Shown here: in pieces, positions 56,901-64,000 of the stretch
How the letters are laid out: each line of letters begins with the position of its first letter
Numbering within the stretch: position 1 is the first letter of the stretch
DNA from: Alphaproteobacteria bacterium
Lineage (GTDB): Bacteria; Pseudomonadota; Alphaproteobacteria; Caulobacterales; Caulobacteraceae
Direction: 5' to 3'
DNA: 64,000 bases
NCBI GenBank assembly: GCA_018820665.1
Contig: JAHJNW010000086.1
Location: 23,055 to 87,054 of the forward strand
The notes under the pieces: model-generated
The model's input: only the letters and a program-made list of their open reading frames with translations
Databases searched by the model: none
What the model was told of the DNA's origin: nothing
Position numbers and translations under genes: made by a program

Positions 56901-57136
56901 ACGAGCCCTTGGCTACGCTGGCCGCCGACGGACTTGACGGCTCTTCCAAGGATCAGACCGACCTCGCCCGGTCTGCCGGCGCTGACGGTCCTGAAAAGGA
57001 CGATGGGGCCGACAAGCCCCTGCCGGGCACGTTGGAGGCCGACAAGCCCAAGGAGTCCGAGCCCGCCAAGGAGGCCGAGAAGGACAAGTCCTTCGATAAG
57101 GCCGTCGAGATCAACAGCCCGGCGATGGGGCTGTGA
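53975..57136 (+). CDS. traI: MobF relaxase/helicase TraI
   Basis: MLSVSSIGSSSGAAEYYGKDDYY...HRAGWDLTFSAPKSVSLAILVGGDRR...RQGDPQRHTHVVVANATV; helicase GLAGVGKTKMFEVVREV. Confidence 0.95.
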   Translation: MLSVSSIGSSSGAAEYYGKDDYYVTGEADTPGLEWGGKGAAKIGLEGKAEGTDFKKVLQGTHPAFKDGDKTPAGADTKHRAGWDLTFSAPKSVSLAILVGGDRRLDVAHNKAVDRAMVYAEKHFAITRVRDQGKIREVNTGNLVYAKTVHGTSRQGDPQRHTHVVVANATVEPSTGKVRALESYQLFKHIQLVGRIYRAELAKEALALGYDVRRDAKAGTFELASFGEQQLRQFSKRREQIEAAIAIEEKRKGSPLTGAQKDALALRDRPKKLDTPRAELIARWAVESKAAGLDARALAGAAMERSANGRDVSSLVSGAASDAASRFVAALRRITGRSDPATANDPYGYRRPDLVRDDAARAAVSFGLRVAEQGRAVFTRHEVMGRALEFAGAGMTASRIEGQLSALEKDGRVINADARLNGGVTTKPALDLERGIVSRIEQGKNTAPALMTLAEAGAALTHAAGREGGIVLSDGQRAGAEKLLTSHDRYVGVQGLAGVGKTKMFEVVREVAAERGVEIAGLAPTHQAAEALSKGAGIESGTVESFLQRYEGLMTRAETGGAGAGLDQARESWAKKTLLVDESSMLSNSQADRLMRVSETLQIPRIIFVGDEKQLGSPEAGAPWRLVLEEGLDHARMTEIRRQKDPEVRAAVEQLAQGAPAQALRALGSRVVQVGRDANDDKLAEAAHTAWAQVKERGGDAPVIVPTHSLREKVSQLIRGDLAARGVLTGPTTSVPTLSHVRMTRAESYQAASYREGQILVLHSGIKEAGLTKGATVTVVGRDERNDRLIVASDRDRRTTIDLTTLRDQRKSKFEAYRSKDLDVQQGDRLVWERRDADRGFKTGEGFTVERLGRDSWDIRGADGKQHTLKTSDPALRFTGYAYAETADRSQGSTYQNVVAVLASTHGEGANQARAYVQVSRTAETLTLVTNDTALLAMRLNKQDGQNLIAMHEAKLAGAELAALASSLPDHADRSNEPLATLAADGLDGSSKDQTDLARSAGADGPEKDDGADKPLPGTLEADKPKESEPAKEAEKDKSFDKAVEINSPAMGL

Positions 57137-57247
57137 TGGCGGCCCCGTTCTGCCCACGCCTCCTAGCCGCCTCGGCGGCTCACCGGCTACCGCCTTCCCG
57201 TAGCCGCTCCACTGCGAAACCCCTTCATTCACAAGGAAGAAGTTCAA

Positions 57248-57607
57248 ATGATCGAATGGCAAGCCAGTAGGACCAGGCTACCCCGCAGCAACCTCCGGGC
57301 CGTGCCGGATCTCCGAGACCGCCTCGACGTATCGCGTTTCGACGTCGCATACGCCTTGCTCTTCGCCGCCGGGATCTTCCTGACGGTGCTGCTTTGGTTC
57401 TCGGCGGGTGCGACCTTGGCGGCCCGCGTTACCGACGCGGCGACCACTGCAGTCCCGTGGTTGATCGCACCCGTCGTGATGTGGCTGTCCAAGGCCATTC
57501 CCTTCTTCCACCGCAACGAAACCGCCCGCTGGCTCCTGGTCGGAACGCCCGCTCTTCTCGTGGCGATGATCGTCCTTGCGCTGATCGCCGGAGGCCCCGG
57601 CCGGTGA
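57248..57607 (+). CDS. Hypothetical membrane protein
   Basis: Hydrophobic helices; ORF after traI. Confidence 0.5.
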   Translation: MIEWQASRTRLPRSNLRAVPDLRDRLDVSRFDVAYALLFAAGIFLTVLLWFSAGATLAARVTDAATTAVPWLIAPVVMWLSKAIPFFHRNETARWLLVGTPALLVAMIVLALIAGGPGR

Positions 57608-57798
57608 TGTGGAACCGGACCACTCCGAAAACGACAGCGCCCCGGCGTTCGAGTCCAGGGATTCAGGCACCGGAGTCCAGACATTTGGGAACCGACGCCA
57701 TGACAGCGGGCGAATCCAGCGATTGCGGAAAACCAATATCTATTAGTAACCGCTACTGTGTCGCTTCACATAATGCTTATTATGCGAGGGAAATCAAT

Positions 57799-58200
57799 AT
57801 GTTAGCAGGTTTTTCGATCTTTAGCAATTCTGACCTTCCTCGCGCGGCCAACGACGAGATGCACGCGGTCCTCTCCCGGTTCTTGGCGAGGTCGAAATCG
57901 GACGATCCTGCCGCCGGCGTCGTTCGCACCTGGTGGCAACGCGACCCGGTGGATGCTGCGCTGGACGCCCGTCTGCTTTGGCAGCGCCTTCGGCGCGACG
58001 GGGCCAACGTCTCAATGGCGCCGCCTGTGCGGCACGCCGTCATCCGTCTTCAGCAGGATTGGACCCGCCGCTTCCCGGCGGCCGTCTATCTGTTGGCGGC
58101 CGAACGCCTGTCCCAGGTCATGGACGCCTGGGCCGATGCAGAGCTGGCCAGCGTCATCGCTGGCGGCGCTCCCACTCCCTCATCCACCACCACCCCCTAA
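57799..58200 (+). CDS. Hypothetical protein
   Basis: MLAGFSIFSNSDLPRAANDEMHAVLSRFLARS; AT-rich promoter-like region upstream. Confidence 0.5.
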   Translation: MLAGFSIFSNSDLPRAANDEMHAVLSRFLARSKSDDPAAGVVRTWWQRDPVDAALDARLLWQRLRRDGANVSMAPPVRHAVIRLQQDWTRRFPAAVYLLAAERLSQVMDAWADAELASVIAGGAPTPSSTTTP

Positions 58201-58214
58201 TCAAGGAGCCAACC

Positions 58215-58586
58215 ATGCAGTTTCGTGAAGTTCAGAAGGCCCGGCCGGGCGCAAACGGCGCCACGATCGCCGTCAACAAACAGGGCGCCGCCCTCAGCAT
58301 CCCCCTTGCCCTCCTGAAGGAGGCTGGTTTCGCCGACGCCACGCCCGTTCGCATCCTCTACGGCGAGGAAGGCCGGCGCCGCTGCATCCAGCTTGTATCG
58401 GACCCAGAAGGAAAGTTCCGCCTCAGCCCCCGCAAGGCCGTTTCCCTCCTGCAGGCGCCTGAGCTGACCCCCAAAGCCAAGATCGACAAGAAGCAGTCCC
58501 TCGCTCACTCCGAACCCGGCGGCGGCAAGATCATCTTCGACCTGCCGGCGGGATGGGATCTCGCGCGCAAAGACGTGCTGGCCTAG
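58215..58586 (+). CDS. Hypothetical protein
   Basis: ATG after aaggagccaacc. Confidence 0.55.
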   Translation: MQFREVQKARPGANGATIAVNKQGAALSIPLALLKEAGFADATPVRILYGEEGRRRCIQLVSDPEGKFRLSPRKAVSLLQAPELTPKAKIDKKQSLAHSEPGGGKIIFDLPAGWDLARKDVLA

Positions 58587-58595
58587 CGGCCGCCC

Positions 58596-59894
58596 GTGGC
58601 CAGCAACGGCGGACAGGACCTATTCGAGCTCGCCCTCCTTGTCGCAGACATGGAGGCGATCGCTGGCGTGAAGCTATACCGCTCCGGCCATCGGCTGCGG
58701 GGGTCCTGTCCGCTCTGCAAGGCGTCGCCTAAGCGTAAGGATGGCGGCGCGTTCTCCGTCGACCCCGTCAAGAAGACATGGAAATGCTGGGGCTGCGATG
58801 TTCGTGGCGGCGACGCCGTCGACCTTGAACACCGTCTGCATTCCCGGCTTGACCAAACTCTCAGGGACGCCGCGATCCGGATCGTCGGTGAAGATCCAGC
58901 CAGCATCGACGTCAAGAAGGCGCGGGCCGAACGCGAGGCGCTGGCGCGCCAGGCCGATGCGGATAACGAACGGACCCGCCTCTGGAAGGCCGCGATGGCC
59001 CTTTCGTTGTGGCGAGACGCCCTCCCCGCCGCCGGCACACCTGTCGAGACCTACCTCCGGGGTCGCGGCATATCCGGCCGGCCTCTTGCCGAGGCGCTGA
59101 AGCAAGTCCGATATCATCCAGCCGCCTATCATTCCGGCCCGATCGCCAACCCGGTGACCGCCCCAGCGATGATCGGACTGCTTATGACGCCGTTCGGCCC
59201 CACGGGCGGCGTCCACGCGACCTACCTGTCTGCAGACGGCAAAACCAAAACTCACCTGGACCCCCAGCGTCGCAAATGGGGGCCGCCCGGGCGGATGGAC
59301 GACCACGGCGTTGTTCATCCCGGTGGCGTCTGGCTCACGCCGCCCACGTCCAAGGGGCCCCTCGTCTGCGGCGAAGGAATCGAGACCACGCTCTCCGCCG
59401 CGTGTGAGATCGGTATTCCTGTCCGGGCCGTCGCCGCTCTCGATCTCGATGCTCTGCAGGGTGGCCTGCAGCCAGACAGCCGGGGCCGCCATGATCTGCG
59501 GAATTTGCAGCGAAACCCCCTCCTCCCGGCTTTCACATGGCCCGAGCCCGCCGAGGCCCCGTGGGGCAGTCCTATGATCTGTCTGGATCGCGACATGACG
59601 CCAATCAAGATCCGCACCAATGGTCAGGACGATGAGGCCGTCGAAGAGGTCCTCGATGCGGACATGCGGGCAATGCTCTGCGCAGTGCTGGCCAGCGCGG
59701 CCTGGATCGAGGCTGGGGCCAGATGGGTCTCGCCGATCGCGCCCTGCAGCGCCGGTTGGGACTTCAACGACCAGCGCCAGGCTCGCCTTGCTGGCCTACT
59801 CGGTGACCGCCCCGGCGTGATCGAGGTGGGTTTGCTCCCGGACTTCCATACGGCGGCCCGCGGCGATCGGCGGCTAGGGCTGCGGACGGGTTAG
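58596..59894 (+). CDS. CHC2 zinc-finger / Toprim primase-like protein
   Basis: LRGSCPLCKASPKRKDGGAFSVDPVKKTWKCWGCDVRGGDAVDLEH; LVCGEGIETTLSA. Confidence 0.82.
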   Translation: MASNGGQDLFELALLVADMEAIAGVKLYRSGHRLRGSCPLCKASPKRKDGGAFSVDPVKKTWKCWGCDVRGGDAVDLEHRLHSRLDQTLRDAAIRIVGEDPASIDVKKARAEREALARQADADNERTRLWKAAMALSLWRDALPAAGTPVETYLRGRGISGRPLAEALKQVRYHPAAYHSGPIANPVTAPAMIGLLMTPFGPTGGVHATYLSADGKTKTHLDPQRRKWGPPGRMDDHGVVHPGGVWLTPPTSKGPLVCGEGIETTLSAACEIGIPVRAVAALDLDALQGGLQPDSRGRHDLRNLQRNPLLPAFTWPEPAEAPWGSPMICLDRDMTPIKIRTNGQDDEAVEEVLDADMRAMLCAVLASAAWIEAGARWVSPIAPCSAGWDFNDQRQARLAGLLGDRPGVIEVGLLPDFHTAARGDRRLGLRTG

Positions 59895-60556
59895 TAGCCT
59901 GCGTTCCGACAGTTCTGGAGCAACAGGTCTTGCGCCCGCTTGACCAAAGGTGAGGTGTCATACGACGGTTTCGCCGCCTCGGCCTTGATCTGGGCGCACC
60001 GCGCCGCCGATTCCTCCTGACCGCGTTCGGTAGAGGCTTTTCGGGCGCTCTCCAAAGCAGCGTCGAAGTCACCGGTTCCGACCTCCGCGCGCGCCGCTGC
60101 TTCCATGGGTGTGAGCGCCGTTTTCAGGGCCAAGGCGATCGGAGCGCGCTCCCGCTCCTGGGCAAGGGCCGCGTTCGTATCGAATTCACAAATGGTGCTC
60201 ACGAAGCCGTCGCTATCGTCCAGGCGGGCGTCAAAATCAGATTGCGCAGCGGCGTAGCGTCCAACGGCAGTGGCCTCACTGCCGTAGATGTCGATGAGAC
60301 GTCGGGAGGCCTCCCATCCCAGCTGGTTCAACCTGGCCTTAATGCCATTTTCCGAACAGTAATCCGGACCGTTGTAGTCCACATACTTGATCTCGATCAG
60401 TGGGGCCTTCGCGGGGATCACCGCAGCCTCGGCGGATCGCCCTGCTTGAAGGGCTTCGGCCACAGTTCGGAAGGCGTCAACGCCCGACATGGACTGCTGA
60501 CCACACGAGGCGACTACGAGGGCGGAGGCCACTAGGGCGAGCGTCGAGGTGCGCAT
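59891..60556 (-). CDS. Putative lipoprotein
   Basis: MRTSTLALVASALVVASCGQQ lipobox. Confidence 0.6.
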   Translation of the reverse strand: MRTSTLALVASALVVASCGQQSMSGVDAFRTVAEALQAGRSAEAAVIPAKAPLIEIKYVDYNGPDYCSENGIKARLNQLGWEASRRLIDIYGSEATAVGRYAAAQSDFDARLDDSDGFVSTICEFDTNAALAQERERAPIALALKTALTPMEAAARAEVGTGDFDAALESARKASTERGQEESAARCAQIKAEAAKPSYDTSPLVKRAQDLLLQNCRNAGY

Positions 60557-60562
60557 CTGAAC

Positions 60563-61213
60563 CTACCGTCTCACCGTTGCGGCCTCGACCTCAGCCCGCG
60601 TGAAGAACACGTTCTCGACCGAGCCATTGACCGAACACATAACATAATAGGTGTTCGCCCGGCTGACGCTCTTGTCACCAAGTTCGATTTGGGCGCAGTC
60701 GGGCCGGGTCTGCAGTACCATCTTTGCGCCCTTGCGGATGATGTCGATGTCGGCGCGGGTCAGGCCGTCCTCGCCGGGGTTAGGGATCGCGTCGGGCATG
60801 ATCCGGTCATCGGCATAGTCGGCGGGACCGGCGTAGGCCGGCTTCTCAGGTGGTTGGGTATCGGTTAGCTGCGACAGGCGGGTCCATCGGGGCGTGAAAC
60901 CGTCCTGGGTGGTCCTGACCCACCCGTCGCGACGCTCATATGCAGTCAGTTTCTGGCGATAGTAGACCCTGTTCACTACCGCTCCTCCGGGAGAGGAATG
61001 CTCCGTAGCCACATCGCCAGACACCCAATAAGAGCCCACACCGGCGGCGCGGTCTGCTGCTTCGCGCCGTGCCATCTCCGGGCCCGACTCGCCGAACTTG
61101 GGTGCCGCGTCCGGTTCGACGATCTCCACGTCGGCCGGCACGTCGTTTGACGGTCCCGAGTCCCCACAGGCGCCCAGCAGGGCTACGGCGCTGAGTACTG
61201 CAAATCGACGCAT
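60563..61213 (-). CDS. Putative lipoprotein (SH3-like body)
   Basis: MRRFAVLSAVALLGACGDSG lipobox. Confidence 0.6.
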   Translation of the reverse strand: MRRFAVLSAVALLGACGDSGPSNDVPADVEIVEPDAAPKFGESGPEMARREAADRAAGVGSYWVSGDVATEHSSPGGAVVNRVYYRQKLTAYERRDGWVRTTQDGFTPRWTRLSQLTDTQPPEKPAYAGPADYADDRIMPDAIPNPGEDGLTRADIDIIRKGAKMVLQTRPDCAQIELGDKSVSRANTYYVMCSVNGSVENVFFTRAEVEAATVRR

Positions 61214-61245
61214 GGGTTTTCTCACGGTTGCCTGTTCGGCGAGGA

Positions 61246-61572
61246 TCAGTTGATCCGCGTCTGGTTCGTTGTAACCACCTGAATGAATTTCCCTTGGCGA
61301 TCGAAGGACAGGACGGCCGCGCGGGATTCCGCCGTCCCCCATGCGGTGCCAGTTGAGTGCAACCACATCAGATGGGTGGCGCCATCCGGTAAGGTGGTCC
61401 GGCTGTTCGGTTCGCCCAGCAGGGCGATGACCTCCGCCATGGGGGTGCCTGGCGCGATCTGCGACACAGCTACCGGATCATAATTGGTCCCCATGGAGAC
61501 GCATCCGCCCCCTCCGGCGAAGAGGGTCAGGGCGGTGAACGCTACGGCCAATCGTTTCATCTGTGCTCTCAC
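61246..61572 (-). CDS. Small putative lipoprotein, SmpA/OmlA-like
   Basis: LTLFAGGGGCVSMGTNYDP; APGTPMAEVIALLGEPNSRTTLPDGATHLMW. Confidence 0.6.
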   Translation of the reverse strand: MRAQMKRLAVAFTALTLFAGGGGCVSMGTNYDPVAVSQIAPGTPMAEVIALLGEPNSRTTLPDGATHLMWLHSTGTAWGTAESRAAVLSFDRQGKFIQVVTTNQTRIN

Positions 61573-62321
61573 TCTGAGGTGTTGTCGGGCATGAAGGACT
61601 CGACGGGAACGCCAAGATCAGTCGCGGCTTTCATGAAGCCCACTGCGCAACGGAGCCCCGACGACTGAGCTGCTTCAGACGCGGACCGGGCCTCTGTGAC
61701 CGCCCGTGGGCTCACGTCGCCATTCAGGACCTCGCCCATAGCGCCGTAGGCCGAACTCTTGACGTAATAGGCGTCGCGACAGGTGTCGAACGCCTCATCG
61801 AATGAGCGCCGGGAAGCGCGCGGGATGGCATCTGGCACACGGATGCGGCTGACCTCGGATGCAGCGGCCCGGCAAAGCTGTTCGGCCTGTTGCACCATCG
61901 GCCACAGATCATAGGGGCTGGGATTCGGACGCCCCGCGACCTCAGCGACATAGCCACTGGCTTGGTCGCATGATGCCAGACGGTTAGTCACCTCCGTCCA
62001 CATGGATTGAACCGCTGCCGTGACCTCGGGCGTAGGTTCTGTGCGGCCAGGGGTTGTCGCGGCCGGCGCAGCGGCTTCGCGCGCTTTCTCGTCCTCAGCC
62101 CGTTTGGCATCGGCGACTGCACGGGCCGCTTTCTCTTCAGGCGTTGGCGGCGGCATGATCGAGGCGCCGACGATGAACAGCACCACTGAGGCGCCCAGCG
62201 CGAGCCCGGCGCGCTTTCGGGTGCCAAGCTTGATCCTTTTGATCGGCCGGACGAGGGCTATGATGCTAACGATGAACAGCACCATGCCGATAAGAGCGAT
62301 AACCCCGCCTAAGTCGCGCAT
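61569..62321 (-). CDS. Hypothetical membrane protein
   Basis: Two N-terminal TMs, Ala-rich linker; operon with lipoproteins. Confidence 0.5.
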   Translation of the reverse strand: MRDLGGVIALIGMVLFIVSIIALVRPIKRIKLGTRKRAGLALGASVVLFIVGASIMPPPTPEEKAARAVADAKRAEDEKAREAAAPAATTPGRTEPTPEVTAAVQSMWTEVTNRLASCDQASGYVAEVAGRPNPSPYDLWPMVQQAEQLCRAAASEVSRIRVPDAIPRASRRSFDEAFDTCRDAYYVKSSAYGAMGEVLNGDVSPRAVTEARSASEAAQSSGLRCAVGFMKAATDLGVPVESFMPDNTSE

Positions 62322-62500
62322 TTAGAATTCCCCCTAGTGTCTCTGTCTGACACAGAGGCCAACTTCGCGCAAAGGTGGGCGTTTGGGCAGGGTGATGGCC
62401 TCTCTAGGCCGGCAGCCTCAAATATATTCCAAATATAGTTGGACCGGCCGCTATCTCGTTCCGATAGTCCTTTCCCCAAGGCGGTGTCAGGACGCACCAG

Positions 62501-62911
62501 ATGTCAGGTCAAAACGGTCCAGCACAAGACGTCGCCGTCGCCGGCGCTTCGATCGCGGACCTTTGCGCTCGATGGCTTTCCGTCGACCGCGAGATTGAGC
62601 ACCTCACCGGTCGATGGTCGGCTCTGGAGGTTTTGGTGTTGAGGCCGCCGCCTCAATCGGGCGACATCAGCCCCGGCGCGGCCGATGAAATGACGCTTAT
62701 CGATGATCGCCTCGTCTTCCTGGACGCCGACAAGGCCAGCTGCACTCAGGCGCTGGCCAGGACCTCAGCCAGATCGTTCGCCGATGTCGTCGGCAAGTTG
62801 GACGTCGCGTCGCGGATTCTCAGCGGCGAAGGCGGCCTCGTGCACGACATGGTCGCTGACGCTGTAGCGCATCTACCCCGGTTCTTTGCTGATCGCCCAG
62901 ACATCCCCTGA
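62501..62911 (+). CDS. Hypothetical protein
   Basis: ORF, 136 aa. Confidence 0.45.
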   Translation: MSGQNGPAQDVAVAGASIADLCARWLSVDREIEHLTGRWSALEVLVLRPPPQSGDISPGAADEMTLIDDRLVFLDADKASCTQALARTSARSFADVVGKLDVASRILSGEGGLVHDMVADAVAHLPRFFADRPDIP

Positions 62912-63184
62912 GATGGGCTTCGCCCGGGCTTGCTCAAGGCGACCGCTGGCGCGGTGATCTCGGGCGTCCCCAGCTTCGCCTTCGGCTGCAGCAGGGGTCC
63001 CCTGCCCTTCCATCAGCCTTGACCTTGCCCTCCCGGATTGGTTTTTCGCCGCCCTCGCTCAAAGAGCGATGGCCTGCTCTGACTGGATGGTGGGGATTGT
63101 CCGCGTCGGCCGACACCGATGGCCAGTAGTCCGGTGAATATGGGTGCGGAGCGATTCCGGCCGACCTCCGTTGGAGTCCGGATC

Positions 63185-63883
63185 ATGGCTCGCAGAAATC
63201 AGGATCTAGCGCTGACGCCCTCGATGCCCGGGACTTTCCTCCCCCTGGCGCATCCGACCCTTGTCGCCCGGCCGCCTAGCGGCGTGGGCTGGATCCACGA
63301 GATCAAATTCGACGGCTACCGGTTTCAGCTGAACGTCCAGTCCGGACGGGCTACCTGGTTCACCCGCAACGGCCACGACTGGACCCAGAAGCTGCCCTTG
63401 CACTCGGCCGCGGCCGCGATGCTCGAGGACTGCGTGCTGGATGGCGAGCTTTGCGCGCTCGATGATGCTGGCCAGCCTGCCTTTTCGGCCCTTCGGCGAT
63501 CTCTGTCCGCCCGATCGAGCGGGCGGCTGGTCTATTTCGCATTCGATATTCTGTGGCGTGGCGGCACGGATCTCCGGCCGTTCGCCCTCTCGACCCGGAA
63601 AAAGGCCCTGAAGGAGGTCCTCGACGTCGCCGGCGTCGGGTCCCGAATTCGATACGTCGACCACTTCGCTGACTTGCCGGGTGACCAGCTCCTCGATGCA
63701 GCCTGCAGGATGCAACTCGAGGGCCTCGTCTCGAAAAAGACCGGCGAGAACTACCAGGCCGGCCGGACGTCGGTATGGGCGAAGGCGAAGTGTCGGCCGA
63801 GCCAGGAGCTTGTCGTGGGCGGTTGGAAGAGCGGCCCTGATGTGAGTTCCGGCACCCGATGCGACAAACCAAGCCTGAAATGA
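63185..63883 (+). pseudogene. ATP-dependent DNA ligase (LigD ligase-domain type), 3' truncated
   Basis: WIHEIKFDGYRFQLNVQSGRATWFTRNGHDWT...; ends WAKAKCRPSQELVVGGWKSG then non-homologous tail PDVSSGTRCDKPSLK*. Confidence 0.75.
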
Positions 63884-64000
63884 CCCGTTAGCGGTGCCCA
63901 AAGCTCCGATTTCATCCACCAAAAACTGCGACAAAATCTAGGACTTTGGCAAATAATGCGACAAGATACCGAAGTGCATAAGCGCCGACGCATTCCGCCG
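63840..64000. mobile_element. Probable IS end (IS21-like?) inserted in ligase gene; extends beyond window
   Basis: Terminal region with repeated TGCGACAA motifs (about 63859, 63926, 63957), followed by possible GTG start at 63974. Confidence 0.5.

Noticed and set aside
1-64000. tRNA/rRNA genes
   Set aside because: None recognised by eye; a tRNAscan/Infernal run would be needed to exclude them formally.

Overview
GC-rich (alphaproteobacterial, probably Caulobacterales-like) conjugative plasmid segment. Left end: F-type T4SS operon on the minus strand (TraA-L-E-K-B, Cys/His-rich secreted protein, DsbC, TraV, TraC running off the window). Middle: methylase/helicase (strawberry-notch type), DUF2493, ParB-like protein, transglycosylase, RepC-like initiator, ParA plus small partner with a repeat array, nuclease genes, ArdC-like antirestriction protein, SSB, and a ~24 kb island of small mostly uncharacterised genes that includes RadC and a PP-loop/PAPS-reductase-like protein. 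Right: candidate oriT, RHH protein, TraD/VirD4, MobF TraI relaxase, CHC2/Toprim primase-like protein, lipoproteins, and a DNA ligase interrupted at its 3' end by a probable IS. The most striking signal is a dispersed set (>12 copies) of structured intergenic leader modules immediately upstream of the island genes. They show compensatory stem changes that can be read directly, and the genes point toward the candidate oriT, as expected for a plasmid leading region. I suggest these are a family of cis-regulatory RNAs and/or ssDNA (Frpo-like) promoters, possibly related to the described radC RNA motif. The replication region also carries an apparent antisense-RNA control locus (minus-strand terminators, SD-sequestering hairpin) and an AT-rich candidate oriV inside rep. 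All calls come from reading the sequence and the ORF track; no database search was run.
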